NCBI GenBank assembly: GCA_012845835.1
Contig: JABAKD010000022.1
Location: 13,375,718-13,439,717, forward strand
Origin: Undaria pinnatifida
Lineage: Eukaryota; Sar; Phaeophyceae; Laminariales; Alariaceae
Reading direction: 5' to 3'
Length of the DNA stretch: 64,000 nt
A model generated the notes under the pieces. The model saw only the letters and a list, made by a program, of their open reading frames with translations, was not told the origin of the DNA and did not search any database. Shown one piece after another: positions 55,003 to 64,000 of the stretch. Both the position numbers and the translations under genes were made by a program. The first letter of the stretch is position 1. Every line of letters starts with the position of its first letter.

Positions 55003-55010
55003 GGTATTAC
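55003..55010. other. Possible target-site duplication, right (GGTATTAC)
   Basis: Matches 53188-53195 exactly. Confidence 0.6.
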
Positions 55011-55340
55011 GCTATGAAGAACTTCTGTAAGTTCTGTAGGACATTCATACCCCGTACCCGGAACTTCTGGAAGTTCTGTGCGACATTCATAACCGTCTGT
55101 ACGCTCGTGGCTACAACACCCGGGGTACGGGTACGGCATGTTTTCTACCCGCTTAGAACTTATGTGAGTTCTGTACGCCTGTTCCTCAGTACCTGGGATT
55201 TCTGGAAGTTCTGTAAGAATTCCGTACCCGTACCGGGAACTTCCGGAAGTTCTATAAGACTCCTATACCCTTACCCGAAACTTCTGTGACTTCTGTAAGA
55301 CTGCTGTGGCACAAAAGCCGGGGTACCGGTATGCCTTTGT
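55011..55340 (+). repeat. TACCCG / GGAACTTC repeat cluster, right of the palindromic element
   Basis: Units 'gaacttctg.aagttctgt' with 'cataccccgtacccg'; continuation of 52740-53187. Confidence 0.75.
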
Positions 55341-55707
55341 TACAGTACCCGGGGGGCTCTGTATTCATTTAGGTTTAATCCGAAGAGTGTAATATGCAGC
55401 TGGTATTACGTAATATGATGTCTTATCTCGTCAGTCACACAAACCGATCACCGAACAGCAGTAGTACGTGTCATACAACAATAGCACCTAACTAACCTGT
55501 TGTTGTTAATGTTTTTTCGCTTCTAAGGGTACGTATTAACGGAGGACACTTTTGAATCGACAGTAATCTTCTTTTATGAATCGAAGTGATTTCGATTCGA
55601 AGACATCTTTGGTAGTGGAAATGTACGAATTTGCCTCCTATCGGGAAACCACGTATTGAGTATTGTCAAAAGTTTTTTTTCCCGATCGGAATAACAATGA
55701 TAATGCG
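55341..55707. other. Unassigned stretch
   Basis: No gene features seen. Confidence 0.5.
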
Positions 55708-55955
55708 GCCGGACGCCCCGGTGGTCTAGTGGTTAACCTCGGATATTACTAGCGTCGGTCCTTGAGTTCGATTCCCACCGTGGTGAGAGTTTATTTGCGG
55801 GAAAGAAAAAAGAAAAGAAAAGGATCCCAACTGCCGAGACCGCCTAGCAGCGTGGTTAGGCACAATTCGACGCGGGAAGAAAATGCTGAATTATTCTCGC
55901 GATAAAAATGAAGGCACGTACCGTAGTGGGGAGGGGGGAGGAGGGCCCGCTATGT
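55708..55955 (+). mobile_element. tRNA-derived SINE with clear A and B boxes
   Basis: A-box tggtctagtgg at 55722-55732 and B-box gagttcgattcc at 55764-55775, as in internal RNA polymerase III promoters. The head resembles a tRNA but acceptor and anticodon stems do not pair, so it is not a working tRNA gene. The 3' domain 'cgcgataaaaatgaaggcac' is shared with the fragments at 5325, 11085, 39045 and 49675, while the middle differs, so it is another subfamily. Confidence 0.8.
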
Positions 55956-56146
55956 GACCCCGGATCTGAGTTACTACTGGGAGGGAGCGCGAGAGCAATG
56001 CGAGGATAATAAATTATGTGGGGAAAGGAATTAAATGGGGAAATGGTTGGCGGAAGATACCACTGCGCTTTATGGTGCGATCATTCGACTTACATACTAT
56101 AAGGTACTACTGCAATACATAAGCACTACTGCTGCTGCTTTGTGTT
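55956..56146. other. Unassigned stretch left of the direct repeats
   Basis: No gene features. Confidence 0.5.
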
Positions 56147-56405
56147 ATATCTTTCGAATTGGGTGGTTGTTGTTCTTTTCTCTTGAGACGTGGGAGGGAG
56201 GTTCCGCTGGCGTAACCTGCTACCGACGGCGCTGACGGTATCCACAAGTTTTCACTTATCTATATCGCTGTTACTCCTGGTTCATAGCGCGATTACTCCG
56301 TGTAATACCTTTATTACTCCCTCCCCTGGCCCCCTCGTCTGGGGCTTACAATACGGTCTAGGATGACCGAGTTTCCCAAATGGTCCGCGATCATTCAAAC
56401 TCCTC
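56147..56405 (+). repeat. ~255-base direct repeat, unit 1, near the recombinase pseudogene
   Basis: Contains 'acgtgggagggag', 'gtaacctgctaccgac', 'tagcgcgattactccgtgta' and 'ccctggccccctcgtctggg'. Unit 2 lies at 56904-57155. Confidence 0.85.
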
Positions 56406-56903
56406 ACCGTAATTTTGCTGCAGACAAAATGAATTATACCTCGTAATAACTCCTTCCCCTCACCTTCGAAAGAAAAGAGGTGGGCGGGCGGGAGAAACTG
56501 CGGCAATTCCTGGTAGATTGGCGTGCAGTCACCAGGCTGTAACCTCTTCTCGATTACGATGTTAGATGGTCAGCTGAGATCTCGCGCCATTTGTGTGAGA
56601 CTCACTGTGCTTCGAGAGCTCTGAAAGTTTGCTCTGAGAATAATTATCTCACGGCGCTTTTCTCCATTCATTATCGTTTGCCCAATACCTGGACTCACGT
56701 CATCCATCCCGTGAATCCAACGACCTGCCTGAACCCCTTAGGCTTACGGACGTTTCTTTTGATTGTCTTCTCCCAGCTATACAATATGTCTTATCATCAT
56801 CTATCCTAGAATTTCAACTCTTCAATCCTTCAGGCCAACACAAACAACGAATTATTTATCGTTCTGTTCCAGAATCTACTAAATAATCCTCCACTTCGTG
56901 TTT
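56406..56903. other. Spacer between the direct repeats
   Basis: No coding resemblance recognised. Confidence 0.5.
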
Positions 56904-57155
56904 TATCTTTCGAACTGGGTTGTTTTTCTTTTTCTCTGGGACGTGGGAGGGAGTTTCCGCTGACGTAACCTGCTACCGACAGCACTGACGGTATCCACAA
57001 GATTTGACCTATATTGCTATTACTCCTTGTTCATAGCGCGATTACTCCGTGTAATACCTTTATTACTCCTTCCCCTGGCCCCCTCGTCTGGGGCCTACAA
57101 TACGGTCTCGGATGACCAAGTTCCCCAAATGGTCCCCGATCATTCAAACTCCTCC
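56904..57155 (+). repeat. ~255-base direct repeat, unit 2
   Basis: About 85-90% like unit 1 by eye. Ends some 40 bases from the end of the recombinase remnant, as expected if the repeats are part of the same element. Confidence 0.85.
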
Positions 57156-57189
57156 AAATCTGAGGTTGTCCGCTACCGTTGCGGTTTTG

Positions 57190-58382
57190 CCGCAGACCGT
57201 ATCCTGTCCTGGTTGTCTCAGAGACCCGATTCCTTCTTTCACAAGTTTTCTTGACACCTGGCTCGCGTCCTCCGTGTTGTTGCGTGTGTATATCTTGTAC
57301 GCGTCGGACTTACATCGTCCTTCCCTCTGGATCACTCGCTCCGACACTATCCCCCCTGCCGCGAATACTGAGGCCCCCCCAATTCAAGGAGAATGCCATG
57401 CGAATTTCTCCGGCTTTCCCTCCGACTCTAAAACGATACATCTGAACGCATTTATCGCCTAGCCGTATTGCCAAGCTACTACTTTTCCCTTACACCGACA
57501 CGAGGACAGAGGTGTGTTCGGGAAGCATGGCGCCACACGACAACAATTCCACCATAAGAGCGACATCGGCTCCGTCCGATCGCAGTCCCAAACGCGCTCC
57601 GCTGACCTCGCCACGTGTTCTACCACTATGCTGCCTACCTCGGCTTGGTCCCCTTTGTGTCCACGGAACCGAACCTCTACCCTATCTGCCTGCCGCCATT
57701 TTAAACCACCCGACAGGTTTTTGCCATCGTAAAACGCTACGTCTGCCCGTGTTAAACCGGGAGTTGGGTGCACCGCGCCCCCGTCCCGAGTGACCACCTC
57801 GTCCGAACGGTCATTGAAAAAAAAAAAATTGCTTATACCTAGACATAGTCATAACACCCGACCCCCGTGTCCTCGTGCGGATATGATATTTTCTCCTTGG
57901 AGAAACATATCCCACGACACCGGACGGCGCACCCTACGAGGCGTGCCCGTGGCAGCGTGTGCCCGGCTGATTTCTCCCAGCGCACGTTTGACGAACGGCG
58001 ATTGCGTTGGAACCTCAAACCCGACAGCTAACACATGAAAGAATTGCACAGCAGCTAGTTTACTTGAAATTGTCCCGGCCTGGTTGCCTTGCGATGCACT
58101 ACACCAGCCGGCAAAATCGACAAGCTCATTGATTCCCTCGCCCGCGTCCGGCTTAAGGTACTGGTCCATTCCCACTAGCCTGCGCAATTTTGTCCACGAT
58201 GCGAAACCTGACGCGTAAGTGCGCTCAGACAATCGCGCAACGGAGTTTCGGACGTACTGGAGGTCAATATTCCGGAACAAAGGGCGTTCCCCGCTGGTCC
58301 CAGCACCTGTTCCTGCCAAAAAGCATGTAGGGTCGCAGCCCCTGTGCCGGTCTTCGTTACATACACCTGGCCTCCTGTCCAT
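57190..58382 (-). pseudogene. Tyrosine recombinase of a retro- or DNA element, decayed
   Basis: Three overlapping remnants on the minus strand. 58382-57849 is the core-binding domain (SERTYASGFASWTKL, ELVDFAGWC, TISSKLAAVQFFHVLAVG). 57797-57459 is the first half of the catalytic domain (LTRADVAFYDG, VRFRGHKGDQ). 57347-57200 is the end (GRCKSDAYKIYTRNN, with the Tyr in the nucleophile position). Breaks: a frame change at the A run near 57820, an in-frame TGA at 57384-57386 at the Arg position of the HxxR motif, and a further frame change after it. Such recombinases occur in DIRS, Ngaro and Crypton elements; no reverse transcriptase was seen here, so the class is open. Confidence 0.85.
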
Positions 58383-58683
58383 ATGAGATTCTTTATGATA
58401 TGTCTCGGTACTTATATACTATATGGACGGCTGGACGGTACCTGATCGTATAAATATATATGCACTCAACAGTGTCCACACACTCATATTTTGTATCGTG
58501 CTTGGTTCCCAGGTATATATACCAGTATCTGCATATATATATGTCGCTGGTATGCACATCTACTGTCAGCCCGTATTTCCTCTTGCTGTGATATTGCATG
58601 CCGTATGATAGACGAACAGTACTTCGTGCCGTCTGCTGCGCGATTATTACCATCCTGTATCCGTTGTACGTGTTATTATAATA
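58383..58683. other. AT-rich stretch right of the recombinase remnant
   Basis: TATATA-rich runs, no gene features. Confidence 0.5.
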
Positions 58684-58825
58684 TCGCCGACCTATATCCT
58701 TAATGAGGACACACAACTCGTAATGCGCGCGATCGGAGTATCACACACAGCTTGCAAAGATGAGTTTCGACGAAATCTTCGATCTCACAGCTGGAGTGTA
58801 TTTTCATTTTTTATAATATCGGGCA
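58684..58825 (+). repeat. Terminal unit of the long C-rich repeat, isolated copy
   Basis: 'cgccgacctatatccttaat', 'gcgcgcgatcggagtatcac', 'cacagcttgcaaagatgag' and 'gatctcacagctgg'. Nearly the same as the 3' ends at 15.0 and 52.7 kb. Confidence 0.85.
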
Positions 58826-59239
58826 CTTCATGGCTTTTTGCAGTTATATGGCGGTGTCTGTTAATTGGCCGTACGTGTGTCCGTTCTCCGAAATATTTCA
58901 ATTGTTTCAATTTCCTGGCGGCCTGCAGCAAACATTTCAAATGTGTGCCCATTCGATCGACGAATGTTACGCTGGCGAATGAAATGCGCCACCCGTGTAA
59001 TCGCTCGGCAGAGATACTGCTAGGAGACGAACTGCCGTTCGTAGCGTGTATTGCATGTGCCTCCGCTGCACGTTCAGCAATTCCGCCTTGCAAAGCTGGG
59101 ATGTGATTGTGGTAAGCAGTGCCCCAACCGTAGAAGAAATGTTTGTTTCCTATTAACAAGGGCCACGGCTTGCTCTCGCAATGTTTGGCGTAAAACGTGT
59201 CGATTGACCCATCTTTCTGTGGACCTGACGCCCTTATAA

Positions 59240-59790
59240 ACTCTCTTCGTCAGAAAACGTTCGGCCCCAAACCCAAAATGTAATACCCCTCCCGTGGGAT
59301 GGCACTACTAGTGTAGACTAACTCATTCACTCGCCTGGGTGTTGTTCTGATTGACACCCCTGTTAACGTGCTACGCCGATGTGACCCTATGTATGTTGTG
59401 ATCTGGATACGTCCGCCCTCACTTTTCCGTCCTGGTTGTGAAGCAGTATTCGGATAGACACACCTCTTTGAAATACTACAATGCGATGTTTCGAACCAAT
59501 TCAAACTATCTACACATCGTAGCATTTCTCGTCGGACCTGATACCAGTCGGAACAAGTCCGCCCTTACCCGTTCGTCCTTGGTTGTGTCTACAGTAATAT
59601 GGTTCAGATTAACACCTCTGTGAACACATTCCATTTCCCTAAAGACTGTGATACCGCCCGATAGTCTCCCTACGTGGTGCACTTCGTCGGACTAAGTCTT
59701 GCAGGTCTAACTTTCTCGATAAGTCTATACCTTCACATGTCCGTCCTTGGTTGTGACATATTGTTCAGACTCCCCCCTCTTTGAACATGT
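59240..59790 (+). repeat. Diverged ~160-base tandem repeat, three to four units
   Basis: Units share 'gtccgtccttggttgtg', a '.ttc.ga.' spacer and 'acacctctttgaaca', near 59430, 59580 and 59745, with a weaker unit at 59330. Confidence 0.7.
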
Positions 59791-61404
59791 GCTGTCTCGA
59801 ACCTCTTTTTACTTTATTGACGACCGATCTGACACTATCGCCATTCATCGAAGTGTCGTCAGACTTGCCGGAGAATGGTCTGGACGATAAGTAGTCCGTC
59901 CACGCTCCGGTTACTGGTGTGATATTTATTCCCCAGCTTGATTCGCTCGTCGTGCGGTGTTTCTTTCAGCGACACCTTGCCCCCACGAACTTCCACGAAG
60001 TACGAATTAACTCCACAAATATATGCATGTCTGCTTCTATTAATAGTTGGTCCAGCTTGGGTTATGTGGCCCTGATGTCTTAACTTGGTACTAGGCACTA
60101 TGTAGCGCCTTGTGCTACCGAATTACATGGCATTGTCTGTATGTAATATGCTCCAGATAATGTTCGTATAGTTCGCTCGCTCGCATAGTTTTGGTGCGTG
60201 CGGTGACTGAACCATATTATGTCAACCAGGTGTATATATATATATAATGCGAGGCATGCCCTAGCAGGCTTGCAGCGAGTGGGGGGGGTCTTTCTGGCGG
60301 GTGTAAGGCCGGAATCACCCTCAAGGAGTGATACCTTCTTGCTGCTGCGTGGTGGCCGCGAGGTTAGGCGCGGCGGTAGAGTTGGGTCGTACGTGGTGCG
60401 TTGGGCATGGTCACATTACGATTCGCGCGTCTTTTCAGACAGCAGCGGCGGAGCAGCATTGCTTAATCAGGATGCTCGTGCGCGGAGGCAGGCGCCATCA
60501 CGAGGCACACTACGGCGCAGTCTTGGTTTAAGTGGAGGGAACTGCGCCGGCAGGAGGCTGGATTCCACGACGAAGGAGGAGGGCGACTGAGCGTCGACAG
60601 GCGGGGAAGAGACGGATTTAACTCCCTGAACGAGAACTTTTGTTTTTCGGATCAGCACCGCAAGCTGCGAGGAGCATTTTGTTTTTGGGACGGGGGAGAA
60701 GGGGAACCGATTGAAATTGAGCGTCAACGAGAGCACGTGCGAATGAGCGGGCCGAGTGAGCTAAGGCGATGAGGCCGCCATGGAAAACCACAGTAGGAGG
60801 ATGGCACACGGAGACCCACGACCCGCACGCACACCATCATCACGAGAGCAGCGATCGTTTTTTTCAGTTTTTTTTACGAGGCAGTATTACAACATATTAC
60901 TTACGTCACTGATTTTTGTAGAGTTGGTAGAGTTGTATACTCTTCATGGGGAACGACCCCCGGCAATTTTCAATTTGCAGGCGCGGGCGTCGTAGCTGCG
61001 CTGCAACCTGTCAGATAACCCGGGAAGAGCGATCAATGATATTTGTATGGTGGTTTTTGGTTCGATTGCTCTTCTTTTCACTGCATCCCCGCGGGTCGTC
61101 ACTCTGACAGCAATCCAGACAGCAGGCGCGTTCGTCTGTGCTCACGATTACCGTGCGGTTTGTACGGTGCAGGCAGACCAACCGCTGTAGTTTGTAGCCG
61201 CGAGTTGGTTACTTCTTGGGAACGGGGAACTCTATGCTGCAGTTGAGTGGATACCCGCGGCCATGTAAGTTCAGTTTGCGCATTGGATACCTTCACTTGT
61301 GCGCCTTCGTCTTCGTATCGTGCGTTTTTAGGCGGGAGAGCGTAGGATTTCCAGGACGAATTTTTATTTCATCTGGTTTTTCGGATCTTTCTAGGGCTCC
61401 AGCA
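59791..61404. other. Unassigned stretch left of element B
   Basis: A GC-rich interval (60280-60780) has open frames on both strands but no recognised family and no convincing splice structure. Confidence 0.45.
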
Positions 61405-61412
61405 CGTTTATG

Positions 61413-62015
61413 GGGCCACCTGCATCATCTTCATTTTTGGTGGAAGCTCGTGGAAGCTTCCATGGAAGCTTTTATGGAAGCAATGGAAGTTTCCATGAAA
61501 GCGTGGAAGCTTCCGTGGAAGCAATGGAAGCTTCCATGGAAGTGTGGAAGCTTCGGAAGCTTCCACGCTTCCATGCCGTGGAAGCTTTCGCGAAAGCTTC
61601 CGCAAAAGTAACTTCCACGGAAGCTTCCACGGAGACAACTTCCACGGAAGCTCCCATGAAAGCTTCCACGGAAGCTTCCGTGAAAGCTTTCATAACTTCC
61701 GCGAAAGCTTCCATTGCTTCCGTGAAAGCTTTCATGGAAGCTTCCGTGGAAGTTACTTCCGTGAAAACTTCCATAACTTCCGCGAAAGCTTCCACTACTT
61801 CCATGAAAGCTTCCATGGAAGCTTTCGTGGAAGCTTTCGTGGAAACTTTCGTGGAAGCTCCCGTGGAAGTTACTTCCGTGGAAGCTTTCATACCTTCCAT
61901 ATCTTCCATGGAAGCCGTCATGGAAGCTGTCATGGAAGCTTCCATGGAAGCGGTGAAAGCTTCCACGGAAGCTTTCACGAGCTTCCACGCAAAATGCAAG
62001 TAGTGCAGGAGACCG
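61413..62015 (+). mobile_element. Palindromic-minisatellite element B
   Basis: Left end gggccaCCTGCATCA (decayed), right end in reverse complement cggtctcCTGCACTAC. Interior of ggaagcttcc-centred units. It shares its right junction with element C. Preceded by cgtttatg at 61405-61412. Confidence 0.7.
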
Positions 62016-63943
62016 CACCTGCACTATCTGCATTTTCGATGGAAGCTCGTGGAAGCTTCCGTGAAAGAAACGGAAGCTTCCATGGAAGTGTGGAAGCTTC
62101 CACGGAAGCTTCCACAGTTCCATGCCGTGGAAGCTTCCATGAAAGCTTTCACGGAAGCTTCCATAAAAGCTTCCACGGAAGCTTCCACGGAAGCAACTTC
62201 CACGGAAGTTTCCATGAAAGCTTCCACGATAGCTTTCATGCTTCCATGGAAGATATGGAAGATATGAAAGATTCCACGGAAGTAACTTCCACGGGATCTT
62301 TCACCGAAGCAACTTTCACGAAAGCTTTCACGGAAGCAACTTCCACGGAAGCAACTTAGCTTCCACGGAAGCGACTTCCACGGAAGCTTCCATGAAATCT
62401 TCTTCCGCGGAAGCAACTTCCACGGAAGCTTGCATGAAAGCTTCAACGGGAGCAACTTCCACGAAAGCAACTTCCACAAAAGCTTCCAAGGAAGCAACTT
62501 CCACGAAAGCTTGCACAGAAGCGACTTCCACGGAAGCTTCCATGAAAGCTTCCGCGGAATCAACTTCCACGGAAGCTTCCACAGAAGCAACTTCCACGGA
62601 AACAACTTCCACGGAAGCAACCTAACGCTAACCCTAACCCTAACCATATCTTTCATGGAAGCTTCCACGGAAGCTTCCATGAAAGCTTCCGTGAAAGTTA
62701 CTTCCGTGAAAGCTTCCATAACTTCCGCGAAGGCTTCCATAACTTCCGCGAAAGCTTCCATTACTTCCACGAATGCTTCCATGAAAGCTTCCGTGGAAGT
62801 TGGTTCCGTGAAAACTTCCATAACTTCCGCGAAAGCTTCCATTACTTCCATGAAAGCTGCCATGGACCCCTTCGTGGAAGTTACTTCCATGGAAGTTTTC
62901 GTGGAAGCTTTCGTGGAAGCTCCCGTGGAAGTTAGTTCCGTGGAAGCTTTCATATCTTCCATACTTTCCATGGAAGCTTTCGTGGAAGCTTCCGTGGAAG
63001 TTGCTTTCGTGGAAGCTTCCATAACGTTCGCGAAAGCTTCCATTACTTCCACGAAAGCTTCCATGGAAGCTTTCGTGGAAGTTATTTCCATGGAAGCTTT
63101 CGTGGAAGCTTGCGTGGAAGCTTGCGTGGAAGTTCCTTCCGTGGAAGCTTTCATGTCTTCCATATCTTCCATGGAAGCTCCCACGAAAGCTTTCACGAAA
63201 GCTTCCGTGGAAATTGCTTCCGTGAAAACTTCCATAACTTCCGCGAAAGCTTCCATTACTCCACGAAATCTTCCAAAAACCTTCCATTACTCCACGAAAG
63301 CTTCCATGAAGCTTTCGTGAAAGTTACTTCCATGGAAGCTTTCATATCTTCCATATCTTCCATGGAAGCTTCCACGAAAGCTTCCACAAAAGCTCCCGTG
63401 AAAGTTACTTCCGTAAAAGCTTCCATAACGTCCGCGAAAGCTTCCATTACTTCCATGAAAGCTTTCGTGGAAGTTACTTCCATGGAAGCTTTCGTGGAAG
63501 CTTTCGTGGAAGGTCCCGTGGAAGTTGCTTTCGTGGAAGCTTTCATATCTTCCATGGAAGCTTCCGTTAAAGTTACTTCCGTGAAAGCTTCCATAACTTC
63601 CGCGAAAGCTTCCATTACTTCCATGAAAGCTTCCATGAAAGCTTCCGTGGAAGTTAGTTCCGTGAAAACTTCCATAACTTCAGCGAAAGCTTCCATTACT
63701 TCCATGGAAGCTTTCATGGAAGCTTTCGTGGAAGCTTCCGTGGAAGTTAGTTCCGTGGAAGCTTTCATATCTTCCATATCTTTCATGAAAGCTTCCACGG
63801 AAGCTTCCGTGGAAGCTTCTATGAAAGCTTTTATGGAAGCTATCCTTATTATGGAAGCTATGGAAGCTTCCATGAAAGCGGTGAAAGCTTCCACGGAAGC
63901 TTTCACGAGCTTCCACGCAAAATGCAAGTAGTGCAGGAGACCG
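62016..63943 (+). mobile_element. Palindromic-minisatellite element C
   Basis: Starts cCCTGCACTATCTGCA-like ('cacctgcactatctgc') and ends with 'caagtagtgcaggagaccg', same ends as element A in the opposite orientation. Followed by cgtttgtg (63944-63951), which differs at one base from the cgtttatg before element B, as if B and C moved or expanded as one unit. Open frames of 296 and 410 codons on opposite strands reflect the repeat. Confidence 0.72.
62622..62645 (-). repeat. Internal telomere-type repeat (CCCTAA)n in element C
   Basis: 'taacgctaaccctaaccc' followed by 'taacc', three to four units of the TTAGGG type on the minus strand. Confidence 0.85.
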
Positions 63944-64000
63944 CGTTTGTGTGACCACGGACTCTAGATGTTTGACAAGAGTTGATGTGAGACAACAACA

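Noticed and set aside
55711-55790. Intact tRNA gene
   Set aside because: A and B boxes are present but the acceptor and anticodon stems do not pair; followed by a SINE body.
60219-60736. GC-rich frames on both strands
   Set aside because: No recognised domain, no convincing splice borders; composition alone explains them.
62024-63320. Open frames of 410 (minus) and 296 (plus) codons resembling EAST/SFHGS repeat proteins
   Set aside because: Both strands and several frames are open because the array is palindromic and stop-poor; no start context, splice sites or non-repeat domain.
1-64000. CRISPR arrays or bacterial operons
   Set aside because: Tandem arrays here lack unique spacers of constant length, and genes are interrupted by introns.

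Overview
The window is nuclear DNA of a eukaryote with long, repeat-filled introns. A photosynthetic stramenopile, probably a brown alga, is the best guess. Support: interrupted genes with GT-AG junctions that join in phase, an N-terminal leader with a plastid-type Gly^Phe cleavage context, a large stramenopile-style S8 protease, and internal TTAGGG telomere-type repeats. No operons, CRISPR arrays, rRNA or intact tRNA genes were seen. Most long open frames are repeat artefacts. All gene models were built by hand from splice sites and phase and are not transcript-verified.

Layout. (1) 1952-7348, minus: 5' part of a type II NAD(P)H dehydrogenase gene, four exons, running off the left edge. (2) 8499-30668, plus: a 22 kb, 11-exon group II chaperonin-like gene with altered ATPase motifs, nearest in character to BBS12/CCT relatives. 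It lies head to head with gene 1. (3) 30669-36061: intergenic DNA between two convergent genes. (4) 36062 to about 48666, minus: an S8 (subtilisin-like) protease with Asp, His, Asn and Ser motifs on separate exons and a C-terminal hydrophobic segment. Two further phase-compatible exons of unknown identity lie at 50407-51076. (5) 51-64 kb: repeat territory with a second copy of a long C-rich repeat also seen at 13.2-15.1 kb, tRNA-derived SINE copies, a decayed tyrosine-recombinase element, and large palindromic minisatellite blocks.

Three patterns stand out. First, introns of all three genes carry decayed copies of neighbouring exons together with their splice borders ('exon echoes'). Second, the GGAAGCTTCC minisatellite blocks at 53.2-55.0 and 61.4-63.9 kb are bounded by inverted termini (core CCTGCACTA) and by 8-base target-site-like duplications, so they look like transposable elements whose whole body is a palindromic minisatellite, with telomere-like repeats inside. 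Third, a 2.1 kb array of a 10-base unit (GGTACCCTAT) fills a protease intron and leaves all three plus frames open.
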